From Phycisphaerales bacterium (GTDB taxonomy: Bacteria; Planctomycetota; Phycisphaerae; Phycisphaerales; UBA1924), in the NCBI GenBank assembly GCA_020845755.1, contig JADLFE010000004.1, positions 62,001 to 126,000 of the forward strand: DNA of 64,000 nt, given 5' to 3'. Made by a program: the position numbers and the translations under genes. Below are positions 7,765 to 17,303 of this stretch, in pieces (the first letter of the stretch is position 1; every line of letters starts with the position of its first letter). Below the pieces are notes generated by a model that saw nothing but the letters and a program-made list of their open reading frames with translations, was not told the origin of the DNA and made no database searches.

Positions 7765-10143
7765 ATGAAACGCGTGTCATCGACACTGATCGCCAGCCTT
7801 CTCACGATGATCGGCGGAGCCGGCGCGATCGCCCAGCGCGCGTCGCCCGCGACGCCCCCACCATCGCAGACTCAATCGCCCGCGCACACTTTCTCCATCG
7901 GCCCGACTGACTTCATGCTCGACGGCAGGCCTTTCCTCATCCGCTCCGGCGAGATGCACGCCGCACGCATCCCGAGGGACTATTGGCGGCATCGTCTTCA
8001 GATGGCGCGCGCAATGGGCTGCAATTCCGTCTGCGCATACCTCTTCTGGAATCAGCACGAGCCGCGCGAGGGGCAGTTTGATTTCACGGGTCAGGCCGAC
8101 GTCGCTGAATACTGTCGAATTGCCCAGGAAGTCGGCCTGTGGGTCATCCTTCGCCCCGGCCCGTATTCATGCGCCGAGTGGGAGTTCGGCGGATTTCCGT
8201 GGTGGCTACTCAAGAACCCTGACCTGAAACTCCGCACGCGCGATCCCGCGTATCTCACCGCCCTCAACCGCTACGTCTCCAAGGTGGGCGAGCAACTCGC
8301 GCCGCTCCAGATCGACCACGGCGGGCCGATCATCATGGTCCAGGTCGAGAACGAATACGGAAGCTACGGCAACGACAAGGAGTACATCGGCCTGCTCCGC
8401 GATGAACTCCGCCACGTCGGCTTCACCGTCCCGCTTTTCACCTGCGACGGACCTTCGCAACTTCCCAACGACACGCGACCGGACATCTTCTGCGTCGTGA
8501 ACTTCGGCGGCGATCCCGAGGGTTGCTTCAAGGCGCTCCGCGCGATCCGTCCCGAAGGGCCGCTGATGTGCGGCGAGTTCTATCCCGGCTGGTTCGACTC
8601 ATGGGGGTCGCCCCACCATCGCGGCAGTGTTGAAGGTGTCGTGCGCGACCTCCGATACATGCTCGAGAACAACCAGTCGTTCAGCATCTACATGGTCCAT
8701 GGCGGCACGTCCTTTGGCTACAGCGCCGGCGCTAACGCGCCGCCCTTCCGCCCGCAGAGCACCAGTTATGACTACGACGCGCCCATCGACGAGGCCGGGC
8801 GTCGAACGCCGAAATTCGACGCGATCCGCGATCTCTTCTCGGCCCATCTCCAGCAGGGCGAATCGCTCCCCGATGCCCCGGCTGCGAACCCGATCATCTC
8901 GTTCCCCCGCGTGCAGTTGAAGAGCGCGGCGACGCTCTGGGACAATCTCCCTTCACCCGTTCACTCCGATCAGCCTCGGACGATGGAACTGCTTGATCAA
9001 GCGGGCGGCTGCATCCTGTACCGCGCGACGCTCCCCGCGGGGCCCGCGGGCACACTCGTCGTCCGCGACCCGCACGACATCGCGCAGGTGCGCATCGACG
9101 GGACGCTCGTCGGCGTGCTCGACCGTCGCTACAACAAAGCGTCGCTCGCCATCCCGGCACGCGACAAGCCCGCACGCCTCGATATCTTCGTGGAGGCGAT
9201 GGGCCGCGTGAACTACGGCGGGCAGATCCACGATCGCAAAGGCATCACGAGCAAGGTCGAACTCATCTCGTCCGGATCTGCCTCGGAACTCCACGGCTGG
9301 GACATGTACTCGCTCCCGCTCGATGAGGCGTGCGTGAATGCACTGGAATACACACCAACCTCAACGGCGATCTCGGCTCCCGCTGTCTACCGCGGGAACT
9401 TCGAACTCAGCGAGATCGGCGATACCTTTCTTGACATGCGCACATGGGCGCGCGGCGCGGTGTGGATCAACGGGCACGCCATCGGGCGCTACTGGAACAT
9501 CGGCCCGCAGCAGACGCTCTACGTCCCCGGGTGCTGGCTGCGCAAAGGCGATAATGAAATCATCGTGCTTGACACGATCGGTTCCCCCGCTGATGCCAGC
9601 GTTGAAGGCTTGGCAGCACCGATCCTCGATCAGGTCCAGCCCGATCCGCTCGCTCCCACAGGCCATCGCAAGCCCGGGCAGACGCTGAAACTCGACGGCC
9701 TCAAGCCTCTGGCCGAGGGCGAGTTCCCGCGCGGCAAGGAATGGCAGGTCGCCAGGTTCGCCCCGACGCAGGCGCGGTACGTGTGCGTCGAGGCGCTGAA
9801 TTCGAACAAGCCCGACGAGTTCACCACGCTCGCGGAACTGGAAGTGCTCGACGCCAACGGCAAGCCGCTGCCGCGGGGTGGCTGGTCGGTTGTGTACGCC
9901 GACAGCGAGGAACTTGGCGCAGAGGAGGGCGCGTCCGACAACGTGCTCGACTCAAATCCGGGGACGTTCTGGCACACTCAGTGGCAGGACGCCAAGCCAC
10001 GCCACCCGCACGCGATCGTGATCGACCTGGGCAAGCCCGCAGATCTATCCGGCGTACGCTGCCTGCCACGCCAAGACAGTCCGAACGGGAGGATCGGAAA
10101 GTACCGCGTCTTCGCATCGAATTCGCCGTTCCTCGGTTTGTAA
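7765..10143 (+). CDS. exported GH35 beta-galactosidase with C-terminal carbohydrate-binding-like domain
   Basis: Secreted exo-beta-galactosidase of family GH35, 792 residues. The ATG at 7765 is chosen because GGAGGT lies four bases upstream and it begins a good Sec signal peptide ending near residue 24. The catalytic barrel carries the family signature GGPIIMVQVENEYG (residues 186-199), with Glu197 as the likely acid/base, and the likely nucleophile Glu271 in CGEFYPGW. Beta-sandwich jelly-roll domains follow. The last 150 residues (DEFTTLAELEVLDANG, then NPGTFWHTQW and HAIVIDLG) look like an F5/8 type C (CBM32-like) binding module. With the arabinose importer and rhamnosidase alongside, the substrate is probably galactan side chains of a rhamnose- and arabinose-bearing polymer such as rhamnogalacturonan; that substrate is inference. 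Confidence 0.92.
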   Translation: MKRVSSTLIASLLTMIGGAGAIAQRASPATPPPSQTQSPAHTFSIGPTDFMLDGRPFLIRSGEMHAARIPRDYWRHRLQMARAMGCNSVCAYLFWNQHEPREGQFDFTGQADVAEYCRIAQEVGLWVILRPGPYSCAEWEFGGFPWWLLKNPDLKLRTRDPAYLTALNRYVSKVGEQLAPLQIDHGGPIIMVQVENEYGSYGNDKEYIGLLRDELRHVGFTVPLFTCDGPSQLPNDTRPDIFCVVNFGGDPEGCFKALRAIRPEGPLMCGEFYPGWFDSWGSPHHRGSVEGVVRDLRYMLENNQSFSIYMVHGGTSFGYSAGANAPPFRPQSTSYDYDAPIDEAGRRTPKFDAIRDLFSAHLQQGESLPDAPAANPIISFPRVQLKSAATLWDNLPSPVHSDQPRTMELLDQAGGCILYRATLPAGPAGTLVVRDPHDIAQVRIDGTLVGVLDRRYNKASLAIPARDKPARLDIFVEAMGRVNYGGQIHDRKGITSKVELISSGSASELHGWDMYSLPLDEACVNALEYTPTSTAISAPAVYRGNFELSEIGDTFLDMRTWARGAVWINGHAIGRYWNIGPQQTLYVPGCWLRKGDNEIIVLDTIGSPADASVEGLAAPILDQVQPDPLAPTGHRKPGQTLKLDGLKPLAEGEFPRGKEWQVARFAPTQARYVCVEALNSNKPDEFTTLAELEVLDANGKPLPRGGWSVVYADSEELGAEEGASDNVLDSNPGTFWHTQWQDAKPRHPHAIVIDLGKPADLSGVRCLPRQDSPNGRIGKYRVFASNSPFLGL

Positions 10144-10183
10144 GCGTGCAGCCGATGCGCCGAGCTCGAATCACGCCGCACGA

Positions 10184-11158
10184 TCACGACTGGCGGTTCA
10201 CGGCGGTAGAGCCGAAGCCTTTGAGAATTACGGCGCGGAACTGCTCGGCCACGATTCGGAATCCCTTCGACGTGGGATGCAGTTCGTTCTCCCATTGATC
10301 GTGCCGATCCAGAAGGGCCTGGGTCTGGACCATGCGAATGCGAGACGGGTTGCTCGCGGCGAGTTTTTCCTGCCGCTCCCGGAAGGTGTTGAGCAAATCG
10401 CCGACGACCCGCCTCGCCTCGTCCGGATCCGTCCAGCCGCGTGCCTGGAGCGCTGGCTTGAGCCAAGGCCCGAAGAACAGGCATGCGCCCCGACCGTCCG
10501 GATACGGAATGGAGTACGAGTGAAGCACGAGCACACAGCGATCCGAATACTCGAGAATCAGTTCAACGAGTTCCTCGTACGCTGACATCACCACGCCAAG
10601 GATCGCACCGAGCCTTGTCCGATCAACGGCGTCTCGCCATGACAGGCCCGGCTTCCGGCTGCGCAGCCACAGAACCATCGAGTCCCCCACGATGTCGTTG
10701 CCTCCGCCAGAGAACAGGAGCACATCGGGTGAGATCTCTGGATCACGCAGAAGCCCGATCAACCGCGTGCGCTGCTTGACCCCCAACATGTGGCGTGCCT
10801 CGTCGCCGGCGTGCGCGTAGTTCAGGATCGGGATCCGTAAGAGTTTCTGGAGGTGACGGATTACTCCGCCTGTTCCCAGCCCGGGAAAGCCCTGCGGCGG
10901 GTAATCGAACCACGAATCCCCCTCGGCTGCAATTCGCATGGGCCGAGGAGGCTGCGCCATTCCAGGCTTGATTCCTCTGAGCCGCTTGCGTGACTCGGTG
11001 CGGTGCCAGAGTCTGAACGCCGCCTCCCTCCGCTCACGCTCGCGCTGGATGTCGCGTTGAACGCGACTCTGCCGCTGCAGCGCCGCTCCGGTTCGTTCGC
11101 CGGCGGGCTTCCGTGTCGCACTCGCTCCCAGAGTTCGAGCCGTCTTCTTCTTCTTCAC
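10184..11158 (-). CDS. SGNH/GDSL-type hydrolase, lysine/arginine-rich N-terminus
   Basis: 324-residue protein with an SGNH hydrolase core: block I is EGDSWFDYP with the predicted nucleophile Ser82, block III is GGGND, and the catalytic His is in NELHPTSKGF. Members are esterases, deacetylases or lipases. A GTG start at 11158 is preferred because AGGAG lies seven bases upstream; a longer reading to 11197 is possible. The first 65 residues are very basic and contain an arginine/glutamate-rich helix (QRDIQRERERREAAF), with no signal peptide, so the protein appears cytoplasmic, which is unusual beside exported polysaccharide enzymes. It converges on the beta-galactosidase gene, 40 bases apart. 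Confidence 0.75.
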   Translation of the reverse strand: MKKKKTARTLGASATRKPAGERTGAALQRQSRVQRDIQRERERREAAFRLWHRTESRKRLRGIKPGMAQPPRPMRIAAEGDSWFDYPPQGFPGLGTGGVIRHLQKLLRIPILNYAHAGDEARHMLGVKQRTRLIGLLRDPEISPDVLLFSGGGNDIVGDSMVLWLRSRKPGLSWRDAVDRTRLGAILGVVMSAYEELVELILEYSDRCVLVLHSYSIPYPDGRGACLFFGPWLKPALQARGWTDPDEARRVVGDLLNTFRERQEKLAASNPSRIRMVQTQALLDRHDQWENELHPTSKGFRIVAEQFRAVILKGFGSTAVNRQS

Positions 11159-11366
11159 GATCTCACTCCTGCGACGATTGGACCATGCGCGAGTCATTCA
11201 CGCACCTGTCGGCCGTTCTCAACGCCCGCCCTGCCCCGCTCGGCCGTCACGCCCCATTTCTTCCGTGATCACCGGCGAGGCGAGCAAGGTTCGATCAATA
11301 CGAAGTGCTCCTCGCGGCAGATGTTTAATCCATGGGCACGCCAAGGCACACTGTTCATTCATGCAC

Positions 11367-13493
11367 TCAGAAATCGAACTGATCGATGTTGCCCTTGTCG
11401 AACGTGAACGGAGTGCCGAGCATGACATTGTCGCCCACCACGTCCTTTGTGCCGAGCTTTCCGGCCTTGATCTGGGTCTGGCCGGGCTTGAGTTCTCCGC
11501 GGCTTATCGCGCTGGCGGCGTGGACGGCGAGGTAGCCGAGGTCCATCGTGTTCCAGAGCACGACGCCGTCGGTGATACCTTCCTTCACGAAGCGCTTGTT
11601 GTCGTTGGGCAGGCCGAGCCCGATGACCTTGACGTCCTTTCTCCCGAGTTGCTTGACTGCCTCGGCGGCGCCGGGAACCCCTGGCGAGCAGATGGCCATG
11701 ATGAGCTTGACATCGGGGTTTGAGTTGAGGATCGACGTCGTGACTTCGAACGCCTTGCTCTGCTGATCGTCACACGGTTGCACGCCCGCGAGTTTGATGT
11801 CGGGATACTTGTCCTTGAGTCGGGCTTCGATGTGCTTGCGCCACTCGTTCTGATTGGCGGCGGTGAGCGATGCCGTCACGATTGCGAACTGGCCACTGTT
11901 GTTCAGGACGCGAGCGGCGTTATCCATGAGCGTGTAGCCGATGCCCTGCGGCGTGGCCTGGTTTACGAAGAAGTCGCGGGCGTCGGGCTCTGCGTCGGCA
12001 TCCCACGTAACGACCTTAATTCCGCGTGAGCGGGCCTTGCGGAGCACGCCGGAGAGGGCCTCGCGATTCTCGACGGAGACGGCGATGACATCGACGCCGC
12101 GGGTGATCCATGCATCAACGACCTCGCTCTGCTTGGCGGGGTCGGTCTCGGTCGGACCGTCCCAGATCAGATCGATGCCGAGCTCTTTGGCCGCTTCTTC
12201 CGCGCCTTTTCGGCAAGCGATGAAGTAGGCGTTGCCCTTGCTTTTGGGCATCATCGCAATGGTGAGCGGCTTGCGCGGAGGTTCGGGAGTCGCATCGGCG
12301 GCGCGATTCGTCGCGGCGGGCGTCGCTTTGCTCGTGTCCGTGGGGCGATCGTGCGAGCCTTGGAAGGACTTGGCGAGCATCCAGTTGCTGCCCGCAACCA
12401 GACCCGCGGCCACGAGGATCACGATGCACAACACGGCCAGTTGGGAGTTTCGCATATCAAGCTCCGAGCCATTGGCGCGAGGGGGCGCGCCTGAATCCGC
12501 TTGCTTTCCAGACCGATCCGCGGCGATGCTCGCCAGGAGCACGCCGCCGGTCAACACACCGGCGAGTTCCGCCGGGCCGTCGGCCAGGCGCACGCCGTTC
12601 TGCAGCACCGCGATGGTGAAGAGGCCGAGGAGGGTTCCGACGATGCTGCCGCGCCCGCCGGCGATCGAGGTACCGCCGAGCACGACGGCGGTGATGGCGG
12701 AGAGTTCATAGCCGCTGCCCGCGTCGGCTTTGGCCTGCCCGATGTGGGCGACGTAGACGACGGAGGCGACGCCGGCGGCCAGGCCGCTGAGGGTGTAGGC
12801 GAGCGTGAGCGATCGCTCGACATTCACGCATGCGTGACGTGTCGCGGATTCGGAGAAGCCGAGCATGGTCCAGGTGCGGCCGGCGATCGCGCGATGAACG
12901 AGCAGCCAGAAAAAAATCGCGGCGACGATCAGGATCGGCAATTGAGTCGGTAGCACTCCGCCGAGATAGCCCTGTCCGATCGAAAGGAACCACTCGGGGA
13001 AGCCGCTGACGGTGTCGACGCCGCGGGTGATCGCTTCGGCGCTGCCGCGGAAGAGCCACAGCGTACCGAGGGTGACAATGAGCGGCGGGATCTTGACGCG
13101 CGTGATAAGCGTGGCGTTGAGGAAGCCGCCGAGCGTGCCGGTGGCGATGCCGGCGCAGGCGGCGAGCCAGAGCGGGCAGCCGGCGTCGCGCCAGAGCAAG
13201 CCCATGACGACAGCGGAGAGAGCCATGAGCGAGCCGACGGAAAGATCAATGCCACCGGTCATGATGACGGGAGTGAGAGCGAGGGCAAGCAGGCCGAGTT
13301 CGACGGACAATCGCCCTATTTCCAGGGCGTTTTGCGTGGTAAAGAAGTTTGTGCCGATTAGTCCGAAGAAGGCGACGAGGACCGCCAGCGCGAAGGCGAG
13401 CAGCACACTCCGCGGCGCCGAGCGATGGTGAGCCGGAGCGTCGGACGCTCGTGCGGCCGAGTTGGCGACTGTCTTGGCGGTTTGGTTGCTCAT
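11367..13493 (-). CDS. L-rhamnose-type ABC importer: permease fused to sugar-binding protein
   Basis: One 708-residue reading frame joins two usually separate proteins. Residues 1 to about 335 are a CUT2 permease (TGGIDLSVGSLMALSAVV, VLGGTSIAGGRGSIVG) of the RhaQ/RbsC kind. A further hydrophobic helix follows at about 350-372, then a Thr/Pro/Ala-rich linker. From about residue 393 there is a type I periplasmic sugar-binding domain (TIAMMPKSKGNAYF, then DVIAVSVENREALSGVL and IKVVTWDADAE) of the RhaS/LsrB kind. The start at 13493 has GGAGGAG upstream and overlaps the stop of the other permease (ATGA). There is no stop at the junction. An internal ATG at 12455 (Met347) has GGAG six bases upstream, so a free binding protein with its own signal anchor might also be made. 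Confidence 0.85.
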   Translation of the reverse strand: MSNQTAKTVANSAARASDAPAHHRSAPRSVLLAFALAVLVAFFGLIGTNFFTTQNALEIGRLSVELGLLALALTPVIMTGGIDLSVGSLMALSAVVMGLLWRDAGCPLWLAACAGIATGTLGGFLNATLITRVKIPPLIVTLGTLWLFRGSAEAITRGVDTVSGFPEWFLSIGQGYLGGVLPTQLPILIVAAIFFWLLVHRAIAGRTWTMLGFSESATRHACVNVERSLTLAYTLSGLAAGVASVVYVAHIGQAKADAGSGYELSAITAVVLGGTSIAGGRGSIVGTLLGLFTIAVLQNGVRLADGPAELAGVLTGGVLLASIAADRSGKQADSGAPPRANGSELDMRNSQLAVLCIVILVAAGLVAGSNWMLAKSFQGSHDRPTDTSKATPAATNRAADATPEPPRKPLTIAMMPKSKGNAYFIACRKGAEEAAKELGIDLIWDGPTETDPAKQSEVVDAWITRGVDVIAVSVENREALSGVLRKARSRGIKVVTWDADAEPDARDFFVNQATPQGIGYTLMDNAARVLNNSGQFAIVTASLTAANQNEWRKHIEARLKDKYPDIKLAGVQPCDDQQSKAFEVTTSILNSNPDVKLIMAICSPGVPGAAEAVKQLGRKDVKVIGLGLPNDNKRFVKEGITDGVVLWNTMDLGYLAVHAASAISRGELKPGQTQIKAGKLGTKDVVGDNVMLGTPFTFDKGNIDQFDF

Positions 13494-14422
13494 GCGCGGC
13501 TCCTCCGCGCCGAGGCATCGGCGCCGACCGCGATGAGGATGATGAGCCCTTGGATGACGCGCTCCCACTGCGGCTGGATGCCGAGGAAGACCAGGGCTGG
13601 GCCGATAATGGAGAGAAGCACAACACCCAGGAGCATGCCGAGCATGGAGGCACGTCCGCCGGAGACGGCGGCGCCGCCAACGACGGCCGCCGCGATCGCG
13701 CGGAGTTCAAGGCCGCTGCCCGCGCCGGGGTCAATATCGCCGAATCTCACGGACGCGAGGACGGCGGCGAGCGCGGCCGTCACGCCGCTCAGCACGAAGA
13801 CGCCGACGAGAACACGCGTCGGGCGGAGGCCGAGCAACCGGGCGGCCTCGGGGTTGGAGCCGACGAGGAACACATCGCGCCCGGGATGCGTGAGCCGAGC
13901 CGCCAAGGCCATCGCGCCCCAAAGCGCGAGGGCGGCGGCGACGACGACGACCTGCCCGATGCTCTGCGGGAGCCCGAACCATTGAAATCCTGGCGGGAGA
14001 TTATGAACGAACTCACCCTCGCGCCACCAGCGGAGGAGTTCGCGCCAGATTACCATGGTGCCCAGCGTGGCGACGATGGCGGGGAGTTTCACGACGGCGA
14101 CGAGCATGCCGTTGGCAAGGCCGAGCGCGGCGCCGAGGACGATCGCGGAGAGCATTGCGACCGGGATGGGCACGCCGCCCGTGACCATCATGCCCGCGCA
14201 GACAGCGCATAGGCTGAACTGTGAGCCGATTGAAACATCGATCTGACGCGTGACGATAACGAGCGTGGCGCCGAGGGAGGCGACGAGCAGCGGCGCGGCC
14301 CCGACCACGATCGAGAGTAGGTTTGCGGCATCGAAGAAGCTCGGCGCGCGGAACGCCAGGAGAGCCAGCAGCACGCCGATCGCGCCGAGCAACGCGACAG
14401 TTCTGGCCCATGCGGAGCTCAT
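13490..14422 (-). CDS. rhaP: L-rhamnose-type ABC importer, permease
   Basis: 310-residue CUT2 permease with 8-10 hydrophobic segments. Family motifs are visible: TRQIDVSIGSQFSLCAV, VATLGTMVIWRELLRWW, GSNPEAARLLGLRPTR and VVGGAAVSGGRASMLG. It overlaps the ATPase gene upstream (ATGA at 14419-14422) and the fused permease downstream (ATGA at 13490-13493), so the three parts of the importer are coupled. With the fused permease it would form the heterodimeric channel seen in rhizobial RhaP/RhaQ. Rhamnose as the substrate is inferred from the operon; the sequence alone only says sugar importer. Confidence 0.85.
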   Translation of the reverse strand: MSSAWARTVALLGAIGVLLALLAFRAPSFFDAANLLSIVVGAAPLLVASLGATLVIVTRQIDVSIGSQFSLCAVCAGMMVTGGVPIPVAMLSAIVLGAALGLANGMLVAVVKLPAIVATLGTMVIWRELLRWWREGEFVHNLPPGFQWFGLPQSIGQVVVVAAALALWGAMALAARLTHPGRDVFLVGSNPEAARLLGLRPTRVLVGVFVLSGVTAALAAVLASVRFGDIDPGAGSGLELRAIAAAVVGGAAVSGGRASMLGMLLGVVLLSIIGPALVFLGIQPQWERVIQGLIILIAVGADASARRSRA

Positions 14423-16026
14423 GCCACTCCCCCCACCGCCAGCGACATCACGTGCTCCGGCGTTGCCTCCGCGCGATCGAGAATCGCGACAACGCGTCCG
14501 CCCCGCATCACGCCGACTCGATCGCTCATCGAGAGCACTTCGCCAAGATCAGAGGAGATCATGAGCACGCCGGCGCCGCTCGCTGCCATCTCGCGGATGA
14601 TGCGGTGAATCTCGGCCTTGGCCGCGACGTCGACACCCTGCGTCGGCTCATCGAGGATGAGGATGCGCGGGCGGGCGGCGGCTCGCTGCGCGATCGCGAC
14701 CTTCTGTTGATTGCCGCCCGAGAGGGAACTGACGAGTGCCGCGGCGCTGGGCGGGCGCACGTCGAACCGCTTAATAGCAGCGGTGGCGGCGGCGGACTCG
14801 CGATCTTGAACGGAAAGACCGAGCAGCGATGGCGCGCGGCCCGGGCCCGACATGGTGGCGGCGTTCACGTTTTCGGAGACGGTCATTTCGCCGATCACGG
14901 CGTCACGTCGGCGATCTTCGGGCAGGTAGCCAATGCCCAGCGCGGCGGCGTCGAGGGGCGAGCGGAGCGTGCGCGGCCGGCCGTCGATGAGCAGTTCGCC
15001 CATGTCGGCGCGGTCGTGGCCGGTAATAGTGCGCGCAAGTTCAGTGCGCCCAGAGCCAACCAGACCAGCGATACCGAGTACCTCGCCCGCACGCATCGAG
15101 AGAGAGACGTCGCGCACGCCAGAGGCGGAGCAAGTGAGGCTCTTCAACTCCAGGAGGGGCGCGGCAGGACGAGGTCCTTCGGCGCTCGGCGGACCGGGTG
15201 CATTTGCCGCCTGGGCGGTTGTCACGGGCGTGCTTGAATTCGAGACCACACTCAAATCGGCCAGCGCGCCGGCCTTCCCGCTTCTCACCGATTGCTCGGC
15301 GTAGTCGCGTCCCACCATCAGCGAGACGATTGCGTCGCTGGAGAGTTCGTTCATGGCGCGAGTCGCGACAAGCAGGCCGTCGCGAAGCACGCTGATGCGG
15401 TCGGCGATGGCGGGGAGCTCTTCCAGGCGGTGCGAGATGTAGACGATGGCGGCGTGCTGCTGCTTGAGCATGCGGATCAGGTCGAAGAGCCGCTGCGCAT
15501 CATCGACGCCGAGGCCGGCCGTCGGCTCGTCGAAAAGGATGATCGAAGCGTCGCTCGCGAGCGTGCGGGCGATCTCGACGAGCTGCTGCTGAGCGAAGGA
15601 GAGATGCCCGGCGTCGGTCTCCGGCTCAATTCTTGCGCCGATGCGTTCCAGCACGTCCTTGGCTCGACGACGGCGCTCCGCATGATTAATGAGCGCCGCG
15701 GGACGGCGTGCTTCCCAGCCCAGCGCGATGTTCTCCGCGACCGAGACGTGCGGGAACAGCGATGGGTGCTGATGGATCACGGCGATGCCGAGTGATCGCA
15801 TCGTAGCCGGACTCGGATTGACAACGGCATCACCGCGGACCCGCAGGTCACCTGCGTCGGCCTGTACCGCGCCAGCCACAATATTGATCAGCGTCGATTT
15901 GCCCGCGCCGTTCTCGCCGACCAGCGCGTGAACCTCGGCGGTTTGCACAGCGAATGACACATCCCGCAGGGCGCAGACCCCGCCGAAGGACTTGGAGACG
16001 TGAGAAAGGCTGAGCGCGTCGGGCAC
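14419..16026 (-). CDS. rhaT: L-rhamnose-type ABC importer, ATP-binding protein
   Basis: CUT2 ATPase with two nucleotide-binding domains, 535 residues from a GTG at 16026, chosen because AGGAG lies five bases upstream and the protein then begins directly with the domain (DALSLSHVSKSFGG). The open frame extends further upstream but those codons give arginine-rich non-family sequence. Domain one has Walker A GENGAGKST and a FAQQQLVEIARTL signature region; domain two has degenerate GLVGSGRTE, SLSGGNQQKVAIAQ and ILILDEPTQGVD. There is an insert of about 55 residues rich in Ala/Pro/Ser between the domains (about residues 240-290), longer than usual. The name follows the rhizobial RhaT ATPase, not the E. 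coli RhaT symporter. Confidence 0.85.
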   Translation of the reverse strand: MPDALSLSHVSKSFGGVCALRDVSFAVQTAEVHALVGENGAGKSTLINIVAGAVQADAGDLRVRGDAVVNPSPATMRSLGIAVIHQHPSLFPHVSVAENIALGWEARRPAALINHAERRRRAKDVLERIGARIEPETDAGHLSFAQQQLVEIARTLASDASIILFDEPTAGLGVDDAQRLFDLIRMLKQQHAAIVYISHRLEELPAIADRISVLRDGLLVATRAMNELSSDAIVSLMVGRDYAEQSVRSGKAGALADLSVVSNSSTPVTTAQAANAPGPPSAEGPRPAAPLLELKSLTCSASGVRDVSLSMRAGEVLGIAGLVGSGRTELARTITGHDRADMGELLIDGRPRTLRSPLDAAALGIGYLPEDRRRDAVIGEMTVSENVNAATMSGPGRAPSLLGLSVQDRESAAATAAIKRFDVRPPSAAALVSSLSGGNQQKVAIAQRAAARPRILILDEPTQGVDVAAKAEIHRIIREMAASGAGVLMISSDLGEVLSMSDRVGVMRGGRVVAILDRAEATPEHVMSLAVGGVA

Positions 16027-16052
16027 GGGGTCTCCTGCAGTTCTGTCGCAGT

Positions 16053-17303
16053 TTACCCTCGCCGCGAAAGTTCGTCGCGCTCGTAGCGCCTCACCTCGGC
16101 CAGCCACGCGGCCTCGCCCGGGACACCGGACCGACGGCAATGCTCTTCCCACAGCACGCCGAACGGCAGGAGCCTTGCCGATTCCTGAAGCGCCAGGCGT
16201 TCCGTAAGGTCTCCGGCGGACTCGGCGGCGATCAGTCGGGTACGCGGAGACAGCAATGCGATCAGGATCGCCTTGATGAGGGCGCGAGCGCCGATCGCCC
16301 AGGCCGCCACACGGTTGATACTTGCGTCGAAGTAATCGAGGCCGAAGCGAACACGCTCGCCGCCACGGACACCTTCGACGGCGATCTCGCGGAGGTCGTC
16401 CGTGAGTGTGACAACGTGGTCGCTGTCCCATCGCACGCCGCGCGATACATGAAGCAGGATGCCATCGACCCAAGGGAGGGCTGCGGAAATCTTGTCAGCG
16501 ATTCCCTCGGTGGGGTGGTAGTGCCCCGCATCAAGGCACAGCATGATCTTTCGTGCCGATGCGTAGCCAAGATAGAACTCGTGCGAACCGACGACATAGG
16601 ACTCGCTTCCGATGCCGAAGAGTTTGGGTTCGACGCAATCGCGGTGGATCGCGCGGTCGAGGGGCTCGGCGAATGCGGCGTCGAGCGATGAGACAAGCCG
16701 CTCTCTCGATCCCCAGCGATCCGCGGGCGAGTCTTTCATGCCGTCGGGTATCCAGACATTGGTGATGCAGGGCGAGGCAAGTTCGCGGCCGAAGCAAGCT
16801 CCGATACGCCTGCACGCCTTGGCGTGATGAATCCAGAAGTCGCGCACCGTGGTGTCGGCATGCGCGAGAGTCATGCCGCCGCTCGCGAGTTTGTGCGCGA
16901 AGAAAGTCGGGTTGAAATCGAGTGCGATGCCGATCTCGCGCGCCCATGAGATCCAGCGGGCAAAGTGCACGGGGGCGATGGCATCGCGATCGACCTTCTT
17001 GCCATCGGTCTCGGCGTAGATCGCGTGAAGGCTGAAGCGATGTCGCCCGGGGATCAGGCTCATTGCCTTGGCGGCGTCCTTGCGGAGTTCGTCTGGCGTG
17101 CGTGCAGCACCGGGGTACGAGCCCGTGACCGCGAGCCCGCCGCCGATGGCTTCACATGCGTTCTCGAATCCGCGCACGTCGTCACCCTGCCAGCAATGGA
17201 TGGAGATCGCAAACTTTGACAAGGCGCGAAGTGCGACCTCTGCGTCGACGCCCATGGCCGCGAACTCGGCGCACGCGTCTGAGAATCTGCTCGGCGCGCT
17301 CAC
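16053..17303 (-). CDS. rhaA: L-rhamnose isomerase
   Basis: 416-residue enzyme that converts L-rhamnose to L-rhamnulose. It is collinear with E. coli RhaA (419 residues): FAISIHCWQGDDVRGFEN near the start, RHRFSLHAIYAE, NVWIPDGMKD, PKLFGIGSESYVVGSHEFY, CLDAGHYHPTE, LLHVSRGVRWDSDHVV and FDASINRVAAW, ending ELSRRG. The acidic and His residues of these blocks are the metal and sugar ligands of the family. This is the E. coli RhaA type, not the shorter RhaI type found in many non-enteric bacteria. The start overlaps the stop of the class II aldolase gene (ATGA at 17300-17303). It makes the substrate for RhaB. Confidence 0.95.
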   Translation of the reverse strand: MSAPSRFSDACAEFAAMGVDAEVALRALSKFAISIHCWQGDDVRGFENACEAIGGGLAVTGSYPGAARTPDELRKDAAKAMSLIPGRHRFSLHAIYAETDGKKVDRDAIAPVHFARWISWAREIGIALDFNPTFFAHKLASGGMTLAHADTTVRDFWIHHAKACRRIGACFGRELASPCITNVWIPDGMKDSPADRWGSRERLVSSLDAAFAEPLDRAIHRDCVEPKLFGIGSESYVVGSHEFYLGYASARKIMLCLDAGHYHPTEGIADKISAALPWVDGILLHVSRGVRWDSDHVVTLTDDLREIAVEGVRGGERVRFGLDYFDASINRVAAWAIGARALIKAILIALLSPRTRLIAAESAGDLTERLALQESARLLPFGVLWEEHCRRSGVPGEAAWLAEVRRYERDELSRRG

